Positions 17,901 through 25,006 of a stretch of 54,145 nt of DNA are shown one piece after another (the stretch's first letter is position 1; every line of letters begins with the position of its first letter). The DNA is from Rosenbergiella australiborealis (GTDB lineage: Bacteria > Pseudomonadota > Gammaproteobacteria > Enterobacterales > Enterobacteriaceae). The notes under the pieces are model-generated. The model saw only the letters and a program-made list of their open reading frames with translations, was not told the DNA's origin and made no database searches. The translations under genes were made by a program, and so were the position numbers. Location: NCBI RefSeq assembly GCF_018494035.1, contig NZ_JABBFO010000015.1:1-54145 (forward strand), written 5' to 3'.

Positions 17901-19141
17901 CTTATTCGGTAGTGCCGCGTGTCCCGGCGGGTGAAATCACGCCTGAAGGCTTGATGGCCATCGGTAAGGTTGCTAAGCAATACAACCTCTATACGAAAAT
18001 TACCGGAGGGCAACGTATTGATTTATTTGGTGCTCGTCTCGAACAGTTACCGGCTATTTGGCAGCAATTGATCGATGCAGGTTTTGAAACCGGCCATGCT
18101 TATGGGAAATCGTTACGCACGGTAAAATCCTGTGTGGGGTCGACCTGGTGTCGCTATGGCGTCCAAAATTCAACATCACTCGCGCTGCAACTCGAGAGTC
18201 GTTATAAGGGGCTTCGCGCTCCGCATAAAATTAAAATGGCGGTTTCAGGCTGTACCCGCGAATGTGCTGAAGCGCAGAGTAAAGATGTCGGCGTGATCGC
18301 TACGGATAAGGGCTGGAACCTTTATGTCTGTGGCAATGGGGGAATGAAACCGCGTCATGCCGAGCTACTGGCACAAGATATGAGCACTGAAGCACTTATT
18401 CGTACGGTTGACCGCTTTTTGATGTTCTATATTCGTACCGCCGATCGTTTGCAGCGCACCAGTACCTGGATGGATAATCTTGAAGGTGGGATAGCGTATC
18501 TACGCCAAGTCGTGCTCGAAGATAGTTTGCATATTGCTACCGACCTTGAAGATGAGATGAGTCAGGTGGTTGGCACTTATCAGTGTGAGTGGCAAACCAC
18601 CCTTGCCGATCCAGATCGTTTGGCGCTGTTTAAACCCTTTGTGAACAGTGAAGAACCGGACGAAGCCATCGTCATGGTGCAGGAGCGTGAGCAAAATCGC
18701 CCCGCCACGCATGAAGAGCGTTTGGCCCTAGGCTTAAAGCGCATCGCAACAACAGCTGTTGATGAGTGGGTGGACATCTGTGCATTAGATGAGATCCCCA
18801 ACAACGCAGGTATGGCTGCCAGATTGGCCGGACAACAGATTGCCTTATTCCATCTACCTGAACATCCACAGAAAGTCTTTGCTTTAAGCAACCATGAACC
18901 GGACAGTGATGCCAACGTGCTAGCCCGTGGATTAGTGGGCGATGTTAAAGGGGAGCCGGTAGTGATCTCGCCACTTTATAAGCAGCGCTTTAGCCTCCTT
19001 GATGGTAGCAGTGTCGATGCTGCGCAGACCGCACTAGAGGTTTGGCCGGTAAAAATTGATGACGGGCGAGTATGGGTAAAGCCGCATATGTTGCAACCGG
19101 GCGAGCAGCACGCCGATGTTATCCATCAGGTTAGCCTATGA
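14945..19141 (+). CDS. nasB: NasC-NasB fusion: nitrate reductase electron-transfer subunit plus nitrite reductase
   Basis: One uninterrupted 1398-residue frame joins two proteins that are separate in Klebsiella. Residues 1-423 are NasC-like: FAD motif GNGMAG at the start and NAD motif VIGGGVLGIEAA near 150. They pass electrons from NADH to nitrate reductase. Residues 424-1398 are the assimilatory NADH-nitrite reductase NasB: a second FAD domain (VGHGMVGHHF), NAD motif VVVGGGLLGLEAA, a BFD-like [2Fe-2S] domain from about 847 (CSCHN...GCGGC), the sirohaem/[4Fe-4S] cysteines CVGSTWC and CTREC near 1061 and 1100, and a NirD-like C-terminal domain lacking Rieske cysteines. The old nasB start (ATG 16214 with GAGGAG) survives in frame, so free NasB may also be made. 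The stop overlaps the nasA start as ATGA. Confidence 0.9.
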   Translation: MDRPTLIVIGNGMAGIRLVERLCQHAAGQFHIVVVGDEPHTAYNRILLTPVLSAEKSFSEIITHDVEWYARHNVTLLRGVTVSAICRDTRKIQAGEHILAYDHLVIATGSQPFMPALPGNDLAGIYGFRRQQDVEGILHQQYAGQPAVVIGGGVLGIEAAVGLAMRGMAVTLLHRGSHLMDQQLDAFAAKLLSDSLLLRGVQTLLQANTAAYLGNTDNHVQAVMLNDGRRLPAERVVVAAGVRPNIALAQAAGLACDRGILVSHTLQTSDPCISAIGECCQPGQLTPGLVAPCWQQAETLAAHLAGFPATLPKISHLPVRLKVTGLNLFSVGELTGGDADQVHSTFDPFEGHYRRLLFRDNQLKGVLLWGDTSDSAGYLSSLEHPDSLTDSTRLFSPVEVSHVVESQLTKTEQLPLKVTRSIAMSTPIVVMVGHGMVGHHFLQQLVEHKQHLDYQIIVFSDENSPAYDRVHLSELFSGRSAESLSMVEEGFFKTTGIELRLGQRIEHIDTRRRVVIDQHGHETPYDRLVLATGSYPFVPPIAGNDLPGCQVYRTLDDLAAIKASAEQGKVGVVVGGGLLGLEAANALKHLGLETHVVEFAPRLMGVQLDDEGAAMLRRKVEALAVQVHTDKATQQIVAGETCLYRMEFADGSHLETDLIVFSAGIRPNDRLATACGLAVGPRGGIVIDDQCRTSDPAIFAIGECALWKGQIFGLVAPGYQMARTLAQTLSGSEVAFNGADMSTKLKLLGVEVASIGDAHGRTPGSQSYSWINGPGEVYKKIVVSQDGKRLLGAVLVGDSSEYSTLLQMMLNDMPLPRHPEQLILPASAGAAPQTLGVAALPESAQICSCHNVSKADICEAVKGGCGDMAAIKACTRAATGCGGCAALTKQVMEFALTEQGVEVKKDVCEHFAYSRQELYHLVRLGHIRTWDALLSQYGQGHGCEICKPLVGSILASCWNDYLLKPQHLPLQDTNDRFFANIQKDGTYSVVPRVPAGEITPEGLMAIGKVAKQYNLYTKITGGQRIDLFGARLEQLPAIWQQLIDAGFETGHAYGKSLRTVKSCVGSTWCRYGVQNSTSLALQLESRYKGLRAPHKIKMAVSGCTRECAEAQSKDVGVIATDKGWNLYVCGNGGMKPRHAELLAQDMSTEALIRTVDRFLMFYIRTADRLQRTSTWMDNLEGGIAYLRQVVLEDSLHIATDLEDEMSQVVGTYQCEWQTTLADPDRLALFKPFVNSEEPDEAIVMVQEREQNRPATHEERLALGLKRIATTAVDEWVDICALDEIPNNAGMAARLAGQQIALFHLPEHPQKVFALSNHEPDSDANVLARGLVGDVKGEPVVISPLYKQRFSLLDGSSVDAAQTALEVWPVKIDDGRVWVKPHMLQPGEQHADVIHQVSL
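16201..16216 (+). promoter_or_regulatory. Internal ribosome binding site and start for nasB
   Basis: Inside the fused frame, GAGGAG at 16201-16206 stands seven bases before ATG 16214-16216, followed by the natural NasB N-terminus MSTPIVVMVGHGMVG. This looks like the original nasB initiation site, preserved although the nasC stop has been lost. It could yield a separate 975-residue NasB. Confidence 0.7.
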
Positions 19142-21810
19142 GTCACTCCGCTAGCGCAGTGACCACGACCTGCGCCTATTGTGGCGTAGGATGCGGCGTC
19201 CGTATGCAGCCTCAGGAAGCTGAATTTGTCGCGCACGGCGAGATGACGCACCCCGCTAATCTTGGGCGATTGTGTGTTAAAGGCAGCTCGTTGGGTGAAA
19301 CGCTGGGATTGGAAGGGCGTTTATTGCAACCGGAAATAAATGGTCTTGCGGTTAGTTGGTCACAAGCGCTTGATGCAGTGGCTGACGGGCTGCGAGCCGT
19401 GATTGCACAATATGGTCCACAGGCGGTGGCCTTCTATGGTTCCGGGCAGCTGCTTACCGAGGACTATTATGTTGCCAACAAGCTGATGAAAGGCTTTATT
19501 GGCGCTGGGAACATGGACACGAATTCACGGCTATGCATGGCCTCAGCCGTGGTCGGCTATAAGCGTGCCTTTGGTGCTGATGCTGTGCCTTGTGACTACC
19601 AAGATCTCGAACAGGCAGATTGTGTGATCCTGACCGGTTCCAATACGGCGTGGGCACATCCGGTAGTCTATCAACGATTGGCACTCGCGAAGAAAACACG
19701 GCCTGAGATGCGTATTGTGGTTATTGATCCGCGTCAGACAGCAACCTGTGATATTGCCGATCTGCATTTAGCTTTACGTCCCGGCAGTGACGCCGCCCTT
19801 TTTTGTGGGGCATTGCAGGCAATGGCCGAGCAGCAGCACTTAGACGAAAACTTTTTACAGCAGCACACTCAAGGATTAACGCAGACACTGGCGGCAGTTG
19901 AGTCATGGACGTTAGCCAAAACCGCCGCCTTTTGTGGTCTGTCGTCGACTGAATTACAGCTTTTTTATCAATGGATTGCAGACAGTGATCGTTTGGTCAC
20001 GCTCTATTCGATGGGGATTAATCAGTCCACTTCTGGCGTAGATAAGTGTAATGCCATCATTAATCTGCACTTGGCAACCGGTAAAATTGGTCGAGTAGGG
20101 TGTGGCCCCTTTTCGATAACCGGTCAACCCAATGCGATGGGAGGCCGCGAAGTCGGTGGTTTGGCTAATCAGCTGGCGGCGCATATGGGTTTTACGCCGG
20201 AGGAGATTGATCGTGTTGGTCGTTTTTGGCACAGCGATAATGTTGCACAAACTGCCGGATTAACGGCTATCGACCTGTTTCGAGCGATAGAGGTGGGGCA
20301 GGTCAAGGCGCTATGGATTATGGGAACCAATCCGGTTGTTTCGCTCCCTGATGCTGATCGTGTCCGTGCTGGACTGTCTCGTTGCCCGCTGGTGATTGTG
20401 TCAGACATTATGCGCGATACCGACACTACGCATCTTGCACATATTTGTTTACCAGCCTTGGGGTGGGGGGAGAAAAATGGCACAGTGACTAATTCGGTAC
20501 GCTGTGTTTCACGTCAACGTAATTTCCTCGCCCCACCTGGCGAAGCGAAGGCGGATTGGTGGATCATTAGCCAAGTTGCGCGCCGGCTTGGGTTTGGGGA
20601 GGCGTTTAACTATCAGCATCCGGCGGATATTTTTCGAGAACATGCACGACTATCGGGGTTCGAGAATCAGGGACGGCGTGCTTTTGATATTAGCGGATTA
20701 GCACACCTCTCCAATGCCCAGTGGGATGAGATGTTACCGATACAGTGGCCGGTTAACGAGCGCCATCCGCAGGGGCTAACACGGCTCTTCACCGATGGAA
20801 AATTTTATCATCCTGATGGTAAGGCACGGCTTATTCCTATTACACCGCGATTACCGATCACTCATCCAACGGCTACTTACCCATTACTTATGAATACGGG
20901 GCGGATTCGGGATCAATGGCACACCATGACTCGCACCGGTAAATCTGCGCGATTAATGCAACACCTCAGTGAACCTTTTTGTCAGTTTCATCCCGACGAC
21001 TGCCCGGCCGCACAGTCGGGGGATTTACTGCGGGTATCATCGCCCCACGGCTGGTTGCTGTTGCGTGCCCAGCCGGATCGCTCACAAGCCCGTGGCACCC
21101 TATTCGTCCCTATGCATTGGAATAGTCAGTTTAGTCAGCAAGCACGGGTCGATGCCTTAATTGCAGCGCACACCGATCCGCTTTCCGGTCAACCAGAAAG
21201 CAAGCATACACCCGTTCGCCTCCAACGCTGGACGGCGGCATGGTATGGCGAAGTGTTTTTACGCCGTGACCCCACCGCCCCCCCTCAAGTAGCCTACTGG
21301 AGTCGAATTACACAACCGGGCGTGACCCACTTCACTTTAGCGGATGCGACAAAACCCGAAGATTGGGTAGGGTGGATAGCCAAGCAGTTCGCAACCGAAC
21401 AATGGGTCATTCAGTGTGCAGATAGGGGAGAGACGGGGATGAGTATGCTGGCATGGAAGGAGGGGGTCTTACAATTGGCGTTTTATAGCCAGCCTTCGCC
21501 ACCGATGATCGACAGACAGGCGGTGGTCGCGGCATTTACTAAGGCCTCTTTTGATGCCCCATCCCGATTGGCATTGCTTGCCGGGCGTGGACAAGACAGA
21601 AAAACGCTGACGGGCACTATCGTCTGCAGTTGTTTTGCGGTGGGGGAGATCCCGATTATTGCTGCGGTACGTGGTGGCTGCCACAGTGCTGAACAATTGG
21701 GTGCGACGCTCAAATGTGGGACCAATTGTGGCTCCTGTATTCCTGAACTGAAAAAAATTATCGCTAGCGCGCGCCACGAGACGCTCGTAGTGGGAGGTCA
21801 TCATGAATAA
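19138..21810 (+). CDS. nasA: Assimilatory nitrate reductase, catalytic subunit
   Basis: An 890-residue cytoplasmic molybdopterin oxidoreductase reducing nitrate to nitrite. N-terminal cysteines C12, C15, C19 and the one in GRLCVKGSS hold a [4Fe-4S] cluster. The molybdopterin domains follow (YGSGQLLTEDYYVANKL, TNSRLCMASAVVGYKRAFG, GQPNAMGGREVGGL). The C-terminal BFD-like domain (CSCFAVGE...CGTNCGSC, from about residue 827) binds [2Fe-2S], as in Klebsiella NasA. The start overlaps the nasB stop by four bases and the stop overlaps the next gene by eight bases, indicating translational coupling. Confidence 0.95.
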   Translation: MSHSASAVTTTCAYCGVGCGVRMQPQEAEFVAHGEMTHPANLGRLCVKGSSLGETLGLEGRLLQPEINGLAVSWSQALDAVADGLRAVIAQYGPQAVAFYGSGQLLTEDYYVANKLMKGFIGAGNMDTNSRLCMASAVVGYKRAFGADAVPCDYQDLEQADCVILTGSNTAWAHPVVYQRLALAKKTRPEMRIVVIDPRQTATCDIADLHLALRPGSDAALFCGALQAMAEQQHLDENFLQQHTQGLTQTLAAVESWTLAKTAAFCGLSSTELQLFYQWIADSDRLVTLYSMGINQSTSGVDKCNAIINLHLATGKIGRVGCGPFSITGQPNAMGGREVGGLANQLAAHMGFTPEEIDRVGRFWHSDNVAQTAGLTAIDLFRAIEVGQVKALWIMGTNPVVSLPDADRVRAGLSRCPLVIVSDIMRDTDTTHLAHICLPALGWGEKNGTVTNSVRCVSRQRNFLAPPGEAKADWWIISQVARRLGFGEAFNYQHPADIFREHARLSGFENQGRRAFDISGLAHLSNAQWDEMLPIQWPVNERHPQGLTRLFTDGKFYHPDGKARLIPITPRLPITHPTATYPLLMNTGRIRDQWHTMTRTGKSARLMQHLSEPFCQFHPDDCPAAQSGDLLRVSSPHGWLLLRAQPDRSQARGTLFVPMHWNSQFSQQARVDALIAAHTDPLSGQPESKHTPVRLQRWTAAWYGEVFLRRDPTAPPQVAYWSRITQPGVTHFTLADATKPEDWVGWIAKQFATEQWVIQCADRGETGMSMLAWKEGVLQLAFYSQPSPPMIDRQAVVAAFTKASFDAPSRLALLAGRGQDRKTLTGTIVCSCFAVGEIPIIAAVRGGCHSAEQLGATLKCGTNCGSCIPELKKIIASARHETLVVGGHHE

Positions 21811-22684
21811 GTTCGACAACATCTTAGGGGTGTCATCCTCTATGAGTGCCTTGGTACAGATTATGGCTAATGCCAATCAGCAGAATCCCGTTACAGGCGG
21901 GGAGGTGTGGTTGGTCGGTGCAGGACCGGGTGATGTGGAACTGTTAACGCTAAAAGCACTACGGGTCATTGAACAGGCCGATGTGGTGGTGTTTGACCGC
22001 TTAGTTTCATCGCCAATTCTCGCGCTTATTCCTCCTGCAACATTGCAAATTTATGTTGGTAAATCTGCCCATGCCCATACCCTCGCACAGGATGAGATTA
22101 ATCAGTTATTAGTAGCCTTGGCACAGGATGGCAAAAAAGTGGTACGTCTTAAAGGTGGCGATCCTTTTGTTTTTGGGCGCGGGGGAGAAGAGATGCTGTA
22201 CTGCCAGCAACGTGGGGTGGTTTGCCACATAGTTCCCGGTATTACCGCCGCGATGGGCTGCGCGGCGGCAAGTGGTATTCCCCTAACTCATCGCCATGTG
22301 GCACAGTCGGTACAAGTTATCACGGGACATAGTGCTGAGGGAGAACCGGATCTCGATTGGCGAGCATTATCAGCAAAACGCCAGACGCTAGTGTTTTATA
22401 TGGGTATTGCCCATTGTGGGCAAATCAGTCAGCAATTAATCACGCATGGATTATCGGCTACTACCCCGGTTGCGATAATAGAACGTGGTACGCAACCTCA
22501 GCAACGAGTGATTGTTGGTCGCTTGGATACCTTGGCGAAATTGGTTGAGCGACACCACGTTAAGGCACCGGCGTTATTGATTGTCGGGGAGGTGGTGAGT
22601 CTTTATAGACGAGAAAAACAGCAATCGACCCGCCAAGCTGAACTTAAGCAATCTGAGCCACAACTTGTAGTCGCTACGGTATGA
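21803..22684 (+). CDS. cobA: Uroporphyrinogen-III C-methyltransferase (SUMT)
   Basis: A 293-residue SUMT that methylates uroporphyrinogen III to precorrin-2 using SAM, the first step toward sirohaem, the cofactor of nitrite reductase. Family motifs are clear: VWLVGAGPGDVELLTLKA, VVRLKGGDPFVFGRGGEE, VPGITAAMGCAAASGIPLTHR and VFYMG. It lacks the dehydrogenase/ferrochelatase half of CysG, so those steps must come from elsewhere. GGGAGG lies before the ATG. It overlaps nasA by eight bases and closes the operon, so its role is to supply sirohaem when nitrate assimilation is induced. Confidence 0.93.
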   Translation: MNKFDNILGVSSSMSALVQIMANANQQNPVTGGEVWLVGAGPGDVELLTLKALRVIEQADVVVFDRLVSSPILALIPPATLQIYVGKSAHAHTLAQDEINQLLVALAQDGKKVVRLKGGDPFVFGRGGEEMLYCQQRGVVCHIVPGITAAMGCAAASGIPLTHRHVAQSVQVITGHSAEGEPDLDWRALSAKRQTLVFYMGIAHCGQISQQLITHGLSATTPVAIIERGTQPQQRVIVGRLDTLAKLVERHHVKAPALLIVGEVVSLYRREKQQSTRQAELKQSEPQLVVATV

Positions 22685-22780
22685 GAGGCGAAGGACGATG
22701 ACGCAACACGAAGATCGCGACTGAACCCGCAAAGGGTTGGACGGGTATCCAGCACGAAACCCAGAGAGATGATAAAGCCA

Positions 22781-22816
22781 AAAGCCCGCTCGGGATAACC
22801 TGAGCGGGCTTTTTAA
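22781..22816. terminator. Bidirectional terminator, nas operon / tRNA-Asn
   Basis: Stem AAAGCCCGCTC/GAGCGGGCTTT with loop GGGATAACCT. T runs occur on both sides, so it can end the nas operon on the plus strand and the tRNA-Asn transcript on the minus strand. Confidence 0.85.
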
Positions 22817-22819
22817 ATT

Positions 22820-22895
22820 TGGCTCCTCTGACTGGACTCGAACCAGTGACATACGGATTAACAGTCCGCCGTTCTACCGACTGAACTACAGAGGA
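22820..22895 (-). tRNA. tRNA-Asn (GTT), copy 2
   Basis: A 76-base tRNA with anticodon GTT and encoded CCA; it matches the E. coli tRNA-Asn as I remember it, with all acceptor-stem pairs intact. In E. coli nac is likewise next to tRNA-Asn genes, so this copy with the nearby nac gene keeps ancestral synteny. Confidence 0.97.
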
Positions 22896-22916
22896 ATTGT
22901 CCTGAAGACGGGGCAG

Positions 22917-22945
22917 ATAATAGTGTTGCTCACGCAGCTTGTCAA
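22917..22945 (-). promoter_or_regulatory. Sigma70 promoter of tRNA-Asn copy 2
   Basis: Minus-strand TTGACA (22940-22945), a 17-base spacer and TATTAT (22917-22922), followed by a CTGCCCC discriminator typical of stringently controlled tRNA promoters. Confidence 0.8.
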
Positions 22946-23016
22946 AGCTCTTTTTTCTAAATGTGGTGTGTTTGCTGGTGAAATAGCCAAGATGGAGATT
23001 CTCTGTTCAATCCCCC

Positions 23017-23054
23017 TGCACTAAAAGTTGGTCATTATGCTTTATTAAGGTGCA
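23017..23054 (+). promoter_or_regulatory. Two NtrC-like sites upstream of nac
   Basis: TGCACTAAAAGTTGGTC (23017-23033; good left half only) and TGCTTTATTAAGGTGCA (23038-23054; perfect right half) resemble NtrC sites and lie two helical turns apart. The centre of the proximal site is 85 bp before the -12 GC, the same distance as in the nasF promoter. Confidence 0.55.
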
Positions 23055-23116
23055 ATGGCGACGAGTGGGTAATCCCTAAACGCAGTAAGCGGCCTGAAAG
23101 ACACAACTTTACAAAG

Positions 23117-23134
23117 TTGGCCTAATAATTGCTT
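23117..23134 (+). promoter_or_regulatory. Sigma54 promoter of nac
   Basis: TTGGCCTAATAATTGCTT has GG (23119-23120) and GC (23131-23132) separated by ten bases. nac is a sigma54/NtrC-activated gene in Klebsiella and E. coli, so this element fits. The predicted start is about 45 bases before the ATG. Confidence 0.75.
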
Positions 23135-23188
23135 TATATCATCACTTGCGGCGAGTTCGACGCCACTTATCCTTAGTAGGAGTTAACA

Positions 23189-23467
23189 ATGAACCTAAGA
23201 CGCTTAAAATATTTTGTTAAAATTGTCGACACAGGAAGCCTGACTCGGGCAAGTGAAGTACTTCATATCGCCCAACCCGCGCTTAGTCAGCAATTAGCCA
23301 CATTAGAAGGCGAGTTTAATCAGCAATTGTTGATTCGTACCAAACGGGGAGTGATCCCAACAGATGCGGGACAGGTGTTATATCATCATGCTCAATCGAT
23401 CCTTAAGCAGTGTGAGTTTGCTCGTATTGCCGTGTCGTCGACACAATTGATGTCACAAACCGCATAA
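23189..23467 (+). CDS. nac: Truncated nitrogen assimilation control protein Nac (DNA-binding domain only)
   Basis: The 92 residues match the N-terminus of the LysR-type regulator Nac almost throughout: RRLKYFVKIVDTGSLT, then VLHIAQPALSQQLATLEGE, then NQQLLIRTKRGVIPTDAG. Full-length Nac has about 305 residues. Here the frame stops right after the winged helix-turn-helix and linker helix, and no effector-domain sequence is found in the 200 bp beyond. The ribosome binding site (AGGAG) and the sigma54/NtrC promoter are intact. As I recall, work on Klebsiella NAC found that roughly the first 100 residues suffice for its known activities, so this may be a working minimal regulator rather than a relic. 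Confidence 0.85.
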   Translation: MNLRRLKYFVKIVDTGSLTRASEVLHIAQPALSQQLATLEGEFNQQLLIRTKRGVIPTDAGQVLYHHAQSILKQCEFARIAVSSTQLMSQTA

Positions 23468-23566
23468 TAATCTGCTTAACCCTCGGGCCGTCCAGCAACT
23501 TTATTAGGCAAAGTGATAAAAAACTATTGCTCAGGCGGCTTCCCCCCTTTAGGATCTTGCGCCGGA

Positions 23567-23582
23567 ACGAAAACGTTTACGT
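23567..23582 (+). promoter_or_regulatory. PurR operator upstream of the purine permease
   Basis: ACGAAAACGTTTACGT is a near-perfect PurR box (consensus ACGCAAACGTTTTCGT) placed 90 bases before the permease start. Purine excess would repress uptake through PurR. Confidence 0.75.
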
Positions 23583-23671
23583 AGCGAGTGCGTTCTAACA
23601 CCTTGAGCACGCGATCCGTCACTACGGCTGAGGCGTATCGTGTATAAACGACGATAATTTGAGAAAAAAAT

Positions 23672-24967
23672 ATGCTCGAAAAGCTCTTTAAATTAAAGGC
23701 AAACAACACCAACGTAAAAACAGAAATTATTGCAGGCCTGACCACCTTCCTGGCGATGGCTTATATTCTTTTTGTTAACCCCTCTATTCTCGGGCAAACC
23801 GGCATGGATAAGGGCGCTGTATTCGTGGCGACCTGTTTAGCGGCGGCAATTGGCTCGGTATTAATGGGGATGATTGCGAACTTACCGATTGCTTTGGCTC
23901 CGGGTATGGGTCTTAACGCCTTCTTTACCTATACTGTTGTGTTACATATGGGGTATCACTGGCAAGTCGCCTTAGGGGCAGTATTTATCTCAGCCGTGTT
24001 ATTCTTCTGTCTCTCTATTTTTAAAATTAGAGAGTGGATTATTCGCAGTATTCCACTTCCGCTTCGTTCAGCGATTGCCGCCGGTATCGGGCTATTTCTT
24101 GCTATCGTCGCCTTAGAAGGTGCAGGAATTGTTGTCGATAACCCTGCAACGTTAGTTGGAATGGGGGATCTTACAAAACCTGGGCCGTTACTCGCCATCG
24201 CCGGTTTCTTCTTAATTGTGATTCTCGAAGCACGCCGTGTAACAGGGGCGATATTAATCGGAATTTTAGTGATTACTGCTATCTCTATTCTTACCGGATT
24301 ATCGCCATTTGGTGGTGTGATTGCGTCTCCGCCTTCCTTGGCTCCAACATTCTTACAGCTTGATATTGCTGGTGCGTTTAATGTTGGTCTGGTGAGTGTT
24401 ATTTTTGCATTCTTATTCGTTGACGTCTTTGATAACTCTGGCACCTTGATTGGTGTAACGCGTAAAGCAGGCTTAGTGGATAAGAGTGGTAATATTCCAC
24501 AAATGGGCCGTGCATTACTGTCAGACAGTATTGCCGCACTGTTTGGTTCTTTACTCGGGACATCAACAACCACCAGTTTCGTAGAGTCTAGCGCGGGTGC
24601 AGCTGTCGGTGGACGCACGGGGTTGACGGCAATCGTTGTTGGGATTTTATTCCTGCTCTCGCTCTTTTTCTCTCCGTTGGCAGGCAGTGTGCCGGTGTAC
24701 GCGACGGCCCCCGCACTACTATTTGTAGCGGTGTTGATGGCCTCGGGACTGGCTGAGATCGATTGGAAGGATATTTCAACAGCTGCCCCAGTCACCATTA
24801 CCGCATTAGCAATGCCATTAACCTACTCGATTGCTAATGGTATTGCTTTTGGATTTATCAGCTGGACAGTTATTAAACTTTGCACCGGAAAGTTTAAGGA
24901 GCTTAACCCAGCATTACTGGTCTTGACGGTACTGTTTGTCATTAAGTTAGGCTGGCTTAACGCCTAA
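23672..24967 (+). CDS. NCS2-family purine permease
   Basis: A 431-residue inner-membrane nucleobase permease with about 13 membrane segments, of the AzgA-like branch of NCS2 (E. coli AdeP/GhxP relatives). Recognisable blocks: EIIAGLTTFLAMAYILFVNP, ALAPGMGLNAFF, FVDVFDNSGTLIGVTRKAGL and SFVESSAGAAVGGRTGLTA. It imports adenine, guanine or hypoxanthine with protons; which of them cannot be decided by eye. A PurR box upstream supports a purine role. It is convergent with amn (AMP nucleosidase), and a strong hairpin separates them. Confidence 0.88.
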   Translation: MLEKLFKLKANNTNVKTEIIAGLTTFLAMAYILFVNPSILGQTGMDKGAVFVATCLAAAIGSVLMGMIANLPIALAPGMGLNAFFTYTVVLHMGYHWQVALGAVFISAVLFFCLSIFKIREWIIRSIPLPLRSAIAAGIGLFLAIVALEGAGIVVDNPATLVGMGDLTKPGPLLAIAGFFLIVILEARRVTGAILIGILVITAISILTGLSPFGGVIASPPSLAPTFLQLDIAGAFNVGLVSVIFAFLFVDVFDNSGTLIGVTRKAGLVDKSGNIPQMGRALLSDSIAALFGSLLGTSTTTSFVESSAGAAVGGRTGLTAIVVGILFLLSLFFSPLAGSVPVYATAPALLFVAVLMASGLAEIDWKDISTAAPVTITALAMPLTYSIANGIAFGFISWTVIKLCTGKFKELNPALLVLTVLFVIKLGWLNA

Positions 24968-24973
24968 ATATGT

Positions 24974-25002
24974 CAGCGTTAGGGGCATTCCCCCTAACGC
25001 TG
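24974..25002. terminator. Bidirectional terminator, permease / amn
   Basis: A perfect 12-bp stem CAGCGTTAGGGG/CCCCTAACGCTG with a five-base loop lies in the 39-bp gap between the two convergent stop codons. Confidence 0.85.
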
Positions 25003-25006
25003 CTAT

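Noticed and set aside
23956-24798. Long minus-strand open frame inside the purine permease gene
   Set aside because: Antisense of a well-supported membrane protein; low-complexity translation.
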